Assembly: GCA_963800975.1 (NCBI GenBank)
Contig: CAWDDB010000013.1
Span: 248,001-312,000 of the forward strand
Direction of reading: 5' to 3'
From: JALYGY01 sp963800975
Lineage (GTDB): Bacteria; Actinomycetota; Rubrobacteria; Rubrobacterales; Rubrobacteraceae
DNA length: 64,000 nucleotides
In this document: one piece after another, positions 1 to 7,397 of the stretch
How positions within the stretch are numbered: position 1 is the stretch's first letter
Layout of the letters: every line of letters begins with the position of its first letter
Program-made: the position numbers and the translations under genes
The notes under the pieces: model-generated
Databases searched by the model: none
Seen by the model: the letters and a program-made list of their open reading frames with translations, nothing else
What the model was told of the DNA's origin: nothing

Positions 1-2
1 CA

Positions 3-146
3 TGGACAGCAGAGATGAAGCCCTCCGAGTACCGGGCCTACCGGAACACCAGGCGCGGAGACAAATGGTCCCTGCCGGGGACAGCGGTGCACGAAGGTGG
101 AAGATATCCTTCTTGCTGGATGCCGCGCGATCGCGCGCTAGCATGA
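3..146 (+). CDS. possible 3' end of a gene cut by the window edge
   Basis: The frame is open from the left edge to a TGA at 144-146 and contains an ATG at 15. The readable tail holds RRGDKWSLPGTAVHEGG. I do not recognise a family. The stretch is only 48 codons and a chance ORF is possible in GC-rich DNA. It is listed because it runs off the window and may be the end of a real protein. Confidence 0.2.
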   Translation, partial: WTAEMKPSEYRAYRNTRRGDKWSLPGTAVHEGGRYPSCWMPRDRALA

Positions 147-307
147 TTTACCCGCAAAACGGCACCTTTTATCGCGCGGGCACGATTCGCGTGCTTCCGC
201 GTGCTTCGCGCGGTAGGAACCCGCGACGACGCTATTGCGCGTATGGTACTCGCGCGATAGAAATTCTGCTGTTAGCAGGGCTTTCGTGACTATCGCGCTA
301 TCGCGCG
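124..307. repeat. cluster of TCGCGCG motifs
   Basis: The short word TCGCGCG or its complement recurs in this 180-bp non-coding stretch, for example at the start (GCGCGATCGCGCGC), near 170 (TATCGCGCGG), near 250 (CTCGCGCGATAG) and at 293-307 (TATCGCGCTATCGCGCGG). Some copies are inverted. The role is unknown. The density in one intergenic segment is higher than GC content alone would suggest, but no count was run. Confidence 0.4.
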
Positions 308-422
308 GACCAAGACCCTAGCGGGCAATTCGCCTTGTTCACCTTCCGGTTATTCGGTTACTGATTCGAAGGGTTCTCGGAACTTCGCCTGGACGGGGTT
401 CCACGAAGTTCGCGCCGAGGGC

Positions 423-515
423 GTTCTCGGAAGTCCGCGTAGCCCCGGCCCTATGCGGTATGCATCCCCTGCCCGTACAGGGAGCACAACTTCCTCATAA
501 TACCCCGCGGTAGAC
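423..515 (+). repeat. upstream repeat block, copy A
   Basis: About 93 bp that align at roughly 80 percent by eye with 4585-4680. Shared words include GTTCTCGGAAGTCCGC, CCTATGCGG, ATGCAT and CTTCCTCATAATACCC. Both copies lie upstream of genes for secreted proteins, about 180 bp before the start codon in each case, so the block is probably a duplicated regulatory region. Confidence 0.75.
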
Positions 516-532
516 CCATACCAGGGTATGGG
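515..532. promoter_or_regulatory. palindromic operator candidate upstream of the NHL gene
   Basis: Perfect 8-bp arms CCCATACC and GGTATGGG are separated by two bases. The same architecture (8-2-8, core ATACC/GGTAT) occurs twice upstream of the TolB-like gene at 2550-2592. An 18-bp palindrome of this type is typical of a dimeric regulator site. The regulator is unknown. Confidence 0.5.
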
Positions 533-696
533 CCTTGCCCGTTAAGACCGGGGCTCGGCGTTGTCTCCGCCTGCGGATATCTAGTCCATTTGGGGGATGT
601 GCTTCTTGATACGAGGGTGTTATGCTACTCCCGAAGCGTTGTGCGGGGCGAGGTCCAACCTTTCTTCCTTCGTCCCACCAAGGAGAGGCGGGGAGG

Positions 697-2244
697 ATGA
701 GGAAGACCGCTTTAGTGCTAGCTTCTATGGCCTTAGCTGTGCTGCTCGCAAGCGGCATGGTCGCAGCGCAGACCATCCCTCCCGAGAACCTATACTACGA
801 GTTCTCGGACAAGTGGCCCGTACCCGACTCTCCCCTGCGCATTGCGGTCGATTCGCAAGACAACGTCTATGTTCCGACCCTTCTGGATGGCATCCAGAAA
901 TTCACGCCCGAGGGCACCCTCCTGAAGGAGTGGTCCGTCTGCTGCCCCACCGGCGGGATAGCCGTCGACTCCCGCGACCGCATCTACGTGGCCAGTGGCG
1001 GGGGAGGGGCGTGCGGCCGCATCGCCCGCGTCCAGAAGTTCACCTCGAACGGGCGGCTGTTGACCCAGTGGGGAACGCCGGGTACGGGCGACAACCAGTT
1101 CTGTGACCCCGTAGGCGTGGCGGTCGATTCCCACGACAACGTCTACGTCGTCGACGGCTATCCCGCCGCCCGCATCATGAAATTCACCTCGGAAGGCACC
1201 TTCATAACCAAGTGGGGTTCGCCGGGAGACGGGGACGGGCAGTTCGAGGGTCCAGGGGACGTGGCGGTCGACTCGCAGGACAACGTGTACGTCGTGGACT
1301 CGGGAACTATCATCCAGAAGTTCACCTCCGAGGGCGCCTTCGTGAAGGAATGGGGAGGGTTCACCACCGCCGGAGGCATAGGGACCGACTCCCACGACAA
1401 CGTCTACGTTAGCGATTATTCGGACGACTCGGTGAGGAGGTTCACATCGGAGGGGGAGCTCGTCACCAAGTGGGGTTCGCCGGGAGACGGGGACGGCCAA
1501 TTCGATACTCCAGGGGACGTGGCGGTCGACTCGCAGGGCTTCGCCTACGTGTCCGACTTCTGGAACAACCGCGTCCAGAAGTTCGCCGAGGCAGAGGACA
1601 CCGTAGCACCGATTACCAGGGCGTTTTTTCAATCCAACCGGTTCGGCTGGGTTAACCACGACGTCCGGGTGAATCTCCAGGCCGACGACGAAGGCGTGGG
1701 CGCGAAGGAGATAACCTACGAGACCACCGGGGCACAACAGGCAAGTGCCACGACGGTACCTGGCACCTCGACGCCGGTCGAGATAGTGACCGAAGGGAAG
1801 ACGACCATCACCTACTACGCGACGGACCGGGCAGGAAACATCGAGCAACCCGCAAAGAGCACCATCGTGCGGGTGGACAAGACGCCCCCGCAGGTGGAGA
1901 GCACCGCACCCTTCGACAACGCCACCCGCGTGCCGCGAGGCGTGGTGGTAGAAGCCTCCTTCACGGAGGCGATGGACCCCTCAAGGCTAAACGGTCCGAA
2001 CCTCAGACTTGGCCGCCTCAGGCTCTACGAGGAGGGGTCGACGACCCCCCTGGCGGCCACGGTGACCTACGACAGGCGGGCCAGAAAGGCAATCCTCGAC
2101 CCCGAAGCGCGGCTAAAGAGGGGCGTGACCTACACGGCGCATGTGTACCCGGCGGCCTGGGACCTGGCGTACAACCGGCTCGACCAGGACCCGAGCGTGG
2201 AAGGCAACCAGGGCAAGAGGTGGCACTTCACCGTCGGCAGCTAG
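697..2244 (+). CDS. secreted NHL-repeat beta-propeller protein with C-terminal Ig-like domains
   Basis: The 515-residue product starts with a signal peptide (MRKTALVLASMALAVLLASG, cleavage near VAAQ). Residues about 25-300 hold repeated NHL-type blades with the recurring words VDSQDNVYV, KFTSEG and KWGSPGDGDGQF. About residues 315-395 resemble a bacterial Ig-like fold, and about 400-515 resemble the SbsA-type Ig-like domain (TPPQVESTAPFDNATRVPRG, EAMDPS). The start at ATG 697 is chosen because a GGGAGG element lies just before it and the signal peptide begins there; the longer reading from 622 adds an implausible leader. The protein is probably a surface or extracellular binding protein. Ligand and partner are unknown. 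Confidence 0.85.
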   Translation: MRKTALVLASMALAVLLASGMVAAQTIPPENLYYEFSDKWPVPDSPLRIAVDSQDNVYVPTLLDGIQKFTPEGTLLKEWSVCCPTGGIAVDSRDRIYVASGGGGACGRIARVQKFTSNGRLLTQWGTPGTGDNQFCDPVGVAVDSHDNVYVVDGYPAARIMKFTSEGTFITKWGSPGDGDGQFEGPGDVAVDSQDNVYVVDSGTIIQKFTSEGAFVKEWGGFTTAGGIGTDSHDNVYVSDYSDDSVRRFTSEGELVTKWGSPGDGDGQFDTPGDVAVDSQGFAYVSDFWNNRVQKFAEAEDTVAPITRAFFQSNRFGWVNHDVRVNLQADDEGVGAKEITYETTGAQQASATTVPGTSTPVEIVTEGKTTITYYATDRAGNIEQPAKSTIVRVDKTPPQVESTAPFDNATRVPRGVVVEASFTEAMDPSRLNGPNLRLGRLRLYEEGSTTPLAATVTYDRRARKAILDPEARLKRGVTYTAHVYPAAWDLAYNRLDQDPSVEGNQGKRWHFTVGS

Positions 2245-2316
2245 GGCCCGGGCGATGGGGCTGCCGATGGGCGATAGTCCGCCCGGCGTAATGTATGGTG
2301 GCGAAAGGCGAGGACG

Positions 2317-2397
2317 ATGAAACGGACGCTTCTACTATTGGCTTCCATGGTCTTAGCTCTGCTGCTCGCCTGCGGGGTGGGTGCTGCGTGGGCATAG
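2317..2397 (+). pseudogene. signal-peptide stub (26 residues then stop)
   Basis: ATG 2317 opens a frame reading MKRTLLLLASMVLALLLACG followed by VGAAWA and an in-frame TAG. This is an almost complete secretion signal, closely similar to the signal peptides of the genes at 697, 2753 and 4852, but the mature part is missing. It is most likely a decayed paralogue of the secreted-protein family; a regulatory leader peptide is a less likely alternative. An AGGACG sequence just upstream is a weak ribosome-binding site. Confidence 0.55.
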
Positions 2398-2484
2398 GCG
2401 ATTCGCCCTCTCACCACTGCGAGAGCTACGGGCGGGACTTCGGCACCGTAGAAGACCGCTAACCCCGTCCCGGTACCGTTGGTG

Positions 2485-2505
2485 GACCCGCAACGGCTGC
2501 GGGTC
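2485..2505 (+). terminator. GC-rich hairpin, possible terminator
   Basis: Perfect 8-bp arms GACCCGCA and TGCGGGTC around a 5-base loop. No clear T-run follows, so it may be a factor-dependent stop or only a structured RNA element after the signal-peptide stub. Confidence 0.35.
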
Positions 2506-2549
2506 TACTCTTCGGGCTATATTCCGTGTGCTGCACACACTTTGTTGGA

Positions 2550-2592
2550 CCTATACCCCGGTATAGGGTCGAGTCCCGTACTCGGGTATGGG
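2550..2592. promoter_or_regulatory. two tandem palindromes upstream of the TolB-like gene
   Basis: CCTATACC-CC-GGTATAGG at 2550-2567 is perfect, and CCCGTACT-CG-GGTATGGG at 2575-2592 is imperfect. Both match the 8-2-8 design of 515-532. Centre-to-centre spacing is 25 bp. A shared regulator for the secreted-protein genes is inferred. Confidence 0.5.
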
Positions 2593-2752
2593 GGGGTCGG
2601 GTCTCCTGGCCCGGGTCCAAGCGTCGTTTCGCATACGGATATCTGGCCCGTAGGGGGGAGGCGTCCGTCCCTACTGAGGTGTATGCTGCATTTCTTACAT
2701 GGGACGGCTGGGGCGATGGCTTCGCTTCGTCCTGGATGCGATAGGAGAGATG

Positions 2753-3763
2753 ATGAGTAAGGCGCTTCTCTTGTTGGCTTCGACTGCCTTGGCGGTGCTC
2801 TCCGTTTGCGGGGCGGCGCTCGCGATGGCGCTCGTCGTCGGGTTGGTGGCCACGAGCGGATCCGCGGGGGCCGGCACCTTCCCCGGTGCGAACGGCCGGA
2901 TAGTCTACTCGGAAGATCGCGCCGCGGGGGGCGAAGACTACGAGATCTACACCGTCGGTCCCAACGGCGGGACGCCGCGACGGGTGACCAACAACGTCCT
3001 CGACGAAGTCGGTCCCGTCTGGTCTCCCGACGGCACCAAGATCGCCTACTTCGGGCCCCTCATCTCCTCACACCCGGAGCGCTTCATCTTCCGCATCCCC
3101 GCCGGCGGGGGGAAGCGCACCCTTCTCACCTCCATTAACGCCTCCGAACCTACCTTCTCGCCCGACGGCACCAAGATCGCCTTCGTCTCTGAGGACTACG
3201 ACGAGAGGACCTCCAAGATCTACACCGTCCCGACCGCCGGAGGGGAGCCCACCGAAGTCTTCGACCCCACCAACCAGGTGGACTACATGGACTACCCGGG
3301 CGACCCGGCCTGGTCCCCCAACGGCTCCAGGATAGCCTTCTCTGCCCGCGACGGCGACAACTGGGAGATCTACACCATCCCCGTGGGTGGCGGCTCGCCC
3401 AAGAAGCTCACGAACACCCAGGGGCGCGACAACAACCATCCTGTCTGGTCCCCCAACGGCTCCAAGATCGCTTACCACCGCTCCGGCTTCACGTCGAATC
3501 CTGACTACCCCTACTTCGACCAGATCTTCACCGTCCCGGTCAACGGCGGGAGGAGCACCCAGGTGACCAGGAACACGTCCGGACTCTACAGGGGCGCCGT
3601 CACGCCGGCCTGGTCCCCAGACGGCCGCAGGATAGCCTTCTCCGCCTTGACGGGCCCCCCGCACTACCACGCGAACATCATCACGACCTCCCCGACCGGC
3701 AAGGTACCCGTCAGCGTCACTAAGAACACGAGATCTTACTGGCTCGACTGGCAGAGTCGGTAG
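2753..3763 (+). CDS. secreted TolB-like (WD40/PD40) beta-propeller protein
   Basis: The 336-residue product has an N-terminal hydrophobic signal segment (about residues 3-35) and then five or six PD40-type blades with the hallmark words WSPDGTKIAYF, FSPDGTKIAFVS, WSPNGSRIAFSARDG, WSPNGSKIAYHR and WSPDGRRIAFSAL, each preceded by an ITYTIP/IYTVP-like strand. These repeats resemble the C-terminal propeller of TolB. No partner genes of the Tol-Pal system are nearby, and the protein is probably a free extracytoplasmic propeller. ATG 2753 is preferred over ATG 2750 because AGGAGAG at 2743-2749 would be too close to the latter. Confidence 0.85.
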   Translation: MSKALLLLASTALAVLSVCGAALAMALVVGLVATSGSAGAGTFPGANGRIVYSEDRAAGGEDYEIYTVGPNGGTPRRVTNNVLDEVGPVWSPDGTKIAYFGPLISSHPERFIFRIPAGGGKRTLLTSINASEPTFSPDGTKIAFVSEDYDERTSKIYTVPTAGGEPTEVFDPTNQVDYMDYPGDPAWSPNGSRIAFSARDGDNWEIYTIPVGGGSPKKLTNTQGRDNNHPVWSPNGSKIAYHRSGFTSNPDYPYFDQIFTVPVNGGRSTQVTRNTSGLYRGAVTPAWSPDGRRIAFSALTGPPHYHANIITTSPTGKVPVSVTKNTRSYWLDWQSR

Positions 3764-4161
3764 GGCAACAACCGTTCCCGCGACCTCGTTTGCAGGCGGC
3801 TCCTTCCCCAAATCCCCAATGGGCCCCCCTTCCCTCGCCCCCTTATTCACCCAACTGCGGGTAAGAGGGGTTCTCGGAAGTACGTATACGGGATCCTGCA
3901 TAAAACCGGCCCGTTGTCTGCCCGACACCCTTCCAGTGCTTCTCGCGCGGAGCCCCCCCAGCACAACATGTACGGGTGTCGGATAATCTTGCGGATTCGT
4001 GTATAAGAGTGCCCCTGATGCGCAATGTTCGCGTATTTAGCTGACGACAATTTGACGACAACCGGGGCGAACAGTGGCGAACTTCCATGTTGGGAAGACT
4101 CGCGGATTCGACTTGTCTAAGCGCTTTTCGAACGGCAGTGAACAACCGCGGCACCTTCGCT
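3764..4161. other. gene-free stretch before the first tRNA fragment
   Basis: No convincing gene on either strand. It contains a GTTCTCGGAAG site at 3870-3880 like those at 423 and 4585, the phrase TTATTCACCCAA at about 3844 that recurs near 5380, and a direct repeat TGACGACAA twice near 4042-4060. Confidence 0.4.
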
Positions 4162-4208
4162 CCGCCTTTGCACGGCGGAGGTCAGGGGTTCGAATCCCCT
4201 CGGCTCCA
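4162..4208 (+). other. tRNA-Ala(TGC) 3'-half fragment, copy 1 (attachment-site-like)
   Basis: The sequence folds as an anticodon arm (CCGCC, loop TTTGCAC with anticodon TGC, GGCGG), a 5-base variable segment, a T arm (AGGGG, TTCGAAT, CCCCT) and the 3' acceptor strand CGGCTCC plus discriminator A. No matching 5' acceptor strand or D arm is present upstream, so it is not a functional gene. It is identical over 46 bp (4166-4211) to 8108-8153. A short inverted repeat (TTGATG-AAAC-CATCAA, 4210-4225) abuts it. Integration into tRNA 3' ends leaves such copies. Confidence 0.8.
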
Positions 4209-4584
4209 CTTGATGAAACCATCAATTTGCAAGTAAAACGTGGACATTGTGGGGCGATGATAGTCGACGTTTCGTCACCAGTACACTAGTAGTACACCAA
4301 CGTGGGCCGCTCCTCATCCGTGCGCGGCATCGGAACGCCCACGCTAGAGCTAGTCGTGAGCTTCGAGCCGGGGGAGGATCCCGACGCGGAGGCGCACGGC
4401 AAACTGAAAACGTGCAAGGACAGGGTGTTCTGCAAAGGCCGGGGCTGCAAGCAGAAATACGACTACCGAAGAAAGCAAGGATGGCCTGGGCTCTCCTGAG
4501 CCCGATCGCCGGCCCACCTACTGTCGTGCCCTGTCTTCCCCCAACCTCGTAGAAATCGGGTTCCCGGAACTTCGGGCGTCTAGA

Positions 4585-4680
4585 GTTCTCGGAAGTCCGC
4601 ACAGCCCCGGGCCTATGCGGCATGCATTCCCCCGACCGGGGTGAGCAGTGTCTTCCTCATAATACCCTGCGGCAGGTACC
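4585..4680 (+). repeat. upstream repeat block, copy B
   Basis: Counterpart of 423-515, starting with GTTCTCGGAAGTCCGC and ending near CCCTGCGGCAGGTACC. It is preceded by GGGTTCCCGGAACTTCG at 4558-4574, which matches GGGTTCTCGGAACTTCG at 371-387, so the similarity extends further upstream with a gap of different length. Confidence 0.75.
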
Positions 4681-4755
4681 ACTTCCGTGGCGGTCCTGGC
4701 CCGTCTGGGACGGGGCCCCGCGGCATGCGCCTAGCCAATATGGGCCAGGAAAAGT

Positions 4756-4771
4756 TATGCCACCTGGCATA
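4756..4771. promoter_or_regulatory. palindrome TATGCCA-CC-TGGCATA
   Basis: Perfect 7-bp arms with a 2-bp centre about 80 bp before the RTX-like gene. The geometry resembles the 8-2-8 palindromes of the other secreted-protein genes, although the bases differ. It is a regulator-site candidate. Confidence 0.4.
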
Positions 4772-4851
4772 TTCGCCTGCTCCCGCGCGTGGGGTACGAT
4801 CTACTCGTTACGTGACGGATACGGGCGTAATGGCCCAGGGGTAATATAGCG

Positions 4852-5289
4852 ATGAGAAAGATTGCTCTGCTGTTGACGGTGGTGGCCACGGCGGTGGTGG
4901 TGGCTTCCGGAGTAGCCTGGGCTGCCACCGTACAGTGCCCCAACAGGGGTGGCAACCTCTGTGTGGGCACCGAGCGCAACGATACCATGACCGGCACGGC
5001 CAGAGCAGACGAGATGCAAGGTCTCGGGGGCAGGGATCGCGTGCGGGCCCTCGGGGGCGCCGACACCATCAACAGCGGGGCGCATAACGACGTGGTGCTC
5101 GGCGCGGCGGGGCACGACACGATAAACGGCGGTGATGGCAGAGATAGGCTCTACGGCGGAAAGGGAAGAGACCACATCATCACCGCGGGCGCGTTCGTCG
5201 ACAGAGTTAATTGCGGCCCTGGCAGAGATTCGGCGGTCGTCGACTCTTCGGACCGTGTTAGGAACTGCGAAAACGTGAAAAAGCGGTGA
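4852..5289 (+). CDS. small secreted RTX-like calcium-binding repeat protein
   Basis: The 145-residue product begins with a signal peptide (MRKIALLLTVVATAVVVASG, cleavage after AWA). The mature part carries degenerate RTX nonapeptide units: GTERNDTMTG, LGGRDRVRALGGADTINSG, GDGRDRLYGGKGRDHI. Such repeats form a calcium-binding beta-roll. Two Cys pairs (about CPNRGGNLC near the start, and CGPGRD...NCENV at the end) suggest disulfides, which fits an extracellular location. The family is usually longer, and this is a minimal version. AGGGG about nine bases upstream serves as ribosome-binding site. No secretion apparatus is nearby. Confidence 0.8.
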   Translation: MRKIALLLTVVATAVVVASGVAWAATVQCPNRGGNLCVGTERNDTMTGTARADEMQGLGGRDRVRALGGADTINSGAHNDVVLGAAGHDTINGGDGRDRLYGGKGRDHIITAGAFVDRVNCGPGRDSAVVDSSDRVRNCENVKKR

Positions 5290-5398
5290 GACCATAGCTA
5301 CCACGACGCCCTATGCCACTATTCACCCGACCTCGTACTCGGCTGATCTCTGAACCTGCGTAACGCCCACTCGATGGGTTATTCACCCAAGTGCCTGG

Positions 5399-6060
5399 AG
5401 AGACTGTTTGGCAATAAGCTCCAGAACCGCCTTTTGTGGGCGTTTCTGGGGCAATTCAGCGGATCGCGCCGGCCAGCCTGCGCAGCATGATGCGGCTCAT
5501 CGCCCAGTGGATCATCGCCACCCCGGGCTCCGGAACCCTCCCGTAGTCCTTCGCCAGCCTGCGCGCCTGACCTAACCACGCGAAGGACCTCTCAACCACC
5601 CACCTCCTCGGCAGCACCAGGAACCCGCTCGGCTTCTCCTCCAACCCGTAGCGCCACAGCTGGCGGTCTGGGTGGTGCGGCACCTCCACACGCCATCCCC
5701 GCTCTTCCTCTGCCCACTCGCGGAACCCGCGGGTGTACGCGCCGTCCGCCCACACCAGCTCCAGCCGCGGCAGCTCCTCCTTCAGCTCATCGGTCAGGAG
5801 CCTTTGCCCGCCCTCTCTGTCGTGCAGGCTGGCGGCGTAGACACGCGCACCGAGCACGAGCCCGCCGGTGTCCACCAAGATGTGGCGCTTCCTCCCCGAG
5901 AGCCGTTTGGCCCCATCGTAGCCGCGTTCGGGGCCGCCCACCCCCGTGCCCTTGACCGCTTGGCTGTAGATCACCGCCGCGCTGGGGTCCGCCTCGCATC
6001 CTTCGGCCTCGCGCACCGCCTCGCGTAGCCGGTCGTGGGCTCGGCGCAAGGATTACGCTA
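5399..6060 (-). mobile_element. truncated IS5-family insertion sequence
   Basis: The element contains the C-terminal part of a DDE transposase on the minus strand. A candidate terminal repeat begins near 5399 (GAGACTGTTTGGCAATAA), just after the transposase stop. No matching inverted copy is visible beyond the other end near 6050-6080, so the 5' part of the element was deleted. Confidence 0.65.
5456..6049 (-). pseudogene. IS5-family DDE transposase, truncated and catalytically broken
   Basis: The readable 197 residues show the family signature GRKRHILVDTGGLVLGARV, the second acidic residue in LVWADGAYTRGF, and the third in VVERSFAWLGQARRLAKDYGR. The first acidic residue normally sits in a DSQSVK-like motif; here the frame reads VIYSQAVKGT, with Tyr in place of the catalytic Asp. 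The N-terminal domain (about 80-100 residues in relatives) is missing, and a stop codon sits just before the TTG at 6049. The gene is therefore dead on two counts. Confidence 0.8.
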
Positions 6061-6120
6061 GCGGGCGAGGTATCCTAGCACGGTTCTTGACCACCGAGCC
6101 ACGTGTCCGGGCCGCAGAGC

Positions 6121-6155
6121 AAAAAAAGGCCGCGTCCCGTAGGACGTCGGCCTTG
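6121..6155 (-). terminator. intrinsic terminator of the cold-shock gene
   Basis: Read on the minus strand, AAGGCCG...CGTCC pairs with GGACG...CGGCCTT and is followed by seven T residues. It lies 37 bp after the stop codon of the cold-shock gene. Confidence 0.8.
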
Positions 6156-6191
6156 AGAATATTCGGCTACCGGTGGGTAGCCGGGTCGGGC

Positions 6192-6395
6192 TTAAGCCCT
6201 GGAGACGTTCTCGGCCTGCATCCCCTTCTTGCCCTGGGTCGCCTCGTAGGTGACTTTTGCACCCTCATCGAGGGACTTGAAGCCGTCGCCCTCTATCCCG
6301 GAGTAGTGGACGAAGAGATCCTCGCCCCCGTCGTCCGGGGAGATGAAGCCGTAGCCCTTATCCTCGTTGAACCACTTGACCGTTCCTTGGGCCAT
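6192..6395 (-). CDS. csp: cold-shock domain protein (CspA family)
   Basis: The 67-residue product has the full cold-shock domain: TVKWFNEDKGYGFISPDDG with RNP1 (KGYGFI), then RNP2 (DLFVHYSGI), and the ending VTYEATQGKKGMQAENV. Family members bind single-stranded RNA and DNA in the cytoplasm and act as RNA chaperones. The length is standard. The gene is monocistronic, with its own terminator downstream and a structured leader upstream (6437-6466). It sits between a dead transposase and small unknown genes, so it may have been carried in with the island. Confidence 0.95.
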   Translation of the reverse strand: MAQGTVKWFNEDKGYGFISPDDGGEDLFVHYSGIEGDGFKSLDEGAKVTYEATQGKKGMQAENVSRA

Positions 6396-6436
6396 TTCTT
6401 TGGACCCGCCTTTCTTTCCTCGGGCCCCGCCCCAAC

Positions 6437-6466
6437 AAAAAAGCCGCCCCGCAACTACCGGGCGGC
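6437..6466 (-). terminator. terminator-like hairpin in the cold-shock gene leader
   Basis: On the minus strand GCCGCCC (6466-6460) pairs with GGGCGGC (6449-6443) and is followed directly by six T residues. A TATGCT -10 candidate lies upstream at 6512-6507, which would place the hairpin inside a leader of about 105 nt. It could be an attenuator of the cold-shock gene, or the terminator of a lost upstream gene. Confidence 0.55.
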
Positions 6467-6775
6467 GCTTCCATCAAACACAAAACCCACCTTCTACTGC
6501 CTCTTGAGCATACCACACTCGACGGGCACGGGGGCCACAGCTGGTAGGCAAGTTGGAAACAGTGGGCGAAATGGTTGGGTTGGAGATCCCTATGCGGTGA
6601 TCGGGGGTGCCCTGCCCCGGACCGCACTTTCCGGGCATTCCGGCTCGCATGAACTCTACCCGTCGGGACGCTATGGTACTATCATCATAGTAGCAGAAGT
6701 TTCTTTTTGGCCTCGATCCCCGTCGGCCTCGAAGGAACCGGTCGATCCAGTCATCGCGGGGGTATTGGGGGTAAG
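6467..6775. other. intergenic region between divergent cold-shock and small ORF genes
   Basis: No gene seen. It holds the presumed cold-shock promoter (TATGCT on the minus strand at 6512-6507) and the palindrome at 6677-6692 for the rightward gene. Confidence 0.4.
6673..6692 (+). promoter_or_regulatory. ATGGTACTAT motif with palindrome TACTAT-CATC-ATAGTA
   Basis: The arms at 6677-6682 and 6687-6692 are perfect. The 10-mer ATGGTACTAT (6673-6682) recurs at 7735-7744, where it also sits in an inverted repeat, about 40-90 bp ahead of a small ORF in each case. It is a promoter or operator candidate. Confidence 0.4.
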
Positions 6776-6988
6776 GTGCACGTATACAGCATCTACAAGG
6801 AGACCCACTCCTCGGAGGAGCCAGGAGAGCGCGGGAGGCACTACGCAGGATGGGCCGCCGACCAGGACAACGCGAAACGGCGCGCCGACGAGATCTACGA
6901 AGGAAGGGATAGCACAGAAGCGGTGGTGGTGATCGGCAACGGCCCTGCGGGTATCGAGGTCGTCTACCGGGTAGACGGCGAGAACTAG
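6776..6988 (+). CDS. small hypothetical protein, 70 residues
   Basis: The product reads MHVYSIYKETHSSEEPGERG and continues with ADQDNAKRRADEIYEGRDST and EAVVVIGNGPAGIEVVYRV. It is charged, has no signal peptide or membrane segment, and I do not recognise the family. GTG 6776 is chosen because GGGGGTAAG precedes it and the sequence character changes there; the frame stays open upstream. The alternation of helix-like and strand-like segments suggests a small folded domain. Confidence 0.5.
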   Translation: MHVYSIYKETHSSEEPGERGRHYAGWAADQDNAKRRADEIYEGRDSTEAVVVIGNGPAGIEVVYRVDGEN

Positions 6989-7181
6989 CGGCGTCATGCC
7001 CCCGGTACGATGGGCGCGAGCGGGCCATTCGAGGCCCTCACGCCCCATCAAGGGCGCTAAACGCGAGCAAGTAGCTTCCCAACGGACCGAACATGCTCGG
7101 CAGCACTAACAATGGTAAAGGACCGGGGCGAGGCCCGGCGCCCCCGGTGGGGGACGAGGTTCGGAGGAGGCTAGGCTAGCG

Positions 7182-7397
7182 ATGACGGAGTACCACGACA
7201 GGCATACCATGGAGCGGATGCAGGAGCACCTGGTCCGCGCCGACGGCGAGCTGCAAGCCGCCCAGCACTTCCTGGACCCCGGATCCGCCGAGGGAGCCGA
7301 GGTAGACCTGGTTCGTGCGGTCGCGGCCGCCAGGGTTGCCGTGGAGGCCGCCCTTGAGACGGTGCGGCCGCGCGTCGAGGAGCGCGACCGTGGCTGA
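7182..7397 (+). CDS. small helical hypothetical protein, 71 residues
   Basis: MTEYHDRHTMERMQEHLVRA and the rest form an almost entirely helical, Ala/Glu/Arg-rich chain with no membrane segment. A good GGAGGAGG ribosome-binding site lies about ten bases upstream. Its stop overlaps the GTG start of the next gene, so the two are translated together. The family is unknown. Confidence 0.6.
   Translation: MTEYHDRHTMERMQEHLVRADGELQAAQHFLDPGSAEGAEVDLVRAVAAARVAVEAALETVRPRVEERDRG

Larger units (their letters stand above)
147..696. other. gene-free 550-bp upstream region of the NHL protein
   Basis: I see no coding sequence here. The segment holds the TCGCGCG cluster, two GTTCTCGGAA-type sites (373-383 and 423-433), a block that is repeated in front of the RTX-like gene (423-515), an 18-bp palindrome (515-532), and a GGATATCT motif near 575 that recurs upstream of the TolB-like gene. 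A TATGCT sequence at 621-626 is a plausible -10 element for the gene at 697. Confidence 0.5.
2398..2752. other. intergenic region upstream of the TolB-like gene
   Basis: No credible gene. The stretch contains a hairpin (2485-2505), two tandem palindromes (2550-2592), a GGATATCT motif near 2637 matching one in front of the NHL gene, and a TATGCT element near 2682 that could be the -10 of the gene at 2753. Confidence 0.5.
4212..4851. other. gene-poor stretch upstream of the RTX-like gene
   Basis: A 65-codon frame from GTG 4302 has no ribosome-binding site and no recognisable family, so I do not call it. Within 4558-4771 lie a perfect palindrome GTTCCCGGAAC (4560-4570), the second copy of the repeat block (4585-4680) and an operator-like palindrome (4756-4771). 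Confidence 0.4.

Noticed and set aside
4162..4208. Complete functional tRNA-Ala gene
   Set aside because: Neither a 5' acceptor strand complementary to CGGCTCC nor a D arm is present in the 40 bases upstream.
4037..4225. Minus-strand ORF containing GAEGIRTPDLRRAK
   Set aside because: This peptide is the well-known artefact of translating the antisense strand of a tRNA 3' end. The same artefact occurs at 8009-8308 and in related form at 15415-15660.
4302..4499. 65-codon plus-strand ORF after the first tRNA fragment
   Set aside because: No ribosome-binding site, no recognisable domain and a composition like random GC-rich sequence. It could be a relic, but I cannot support it.
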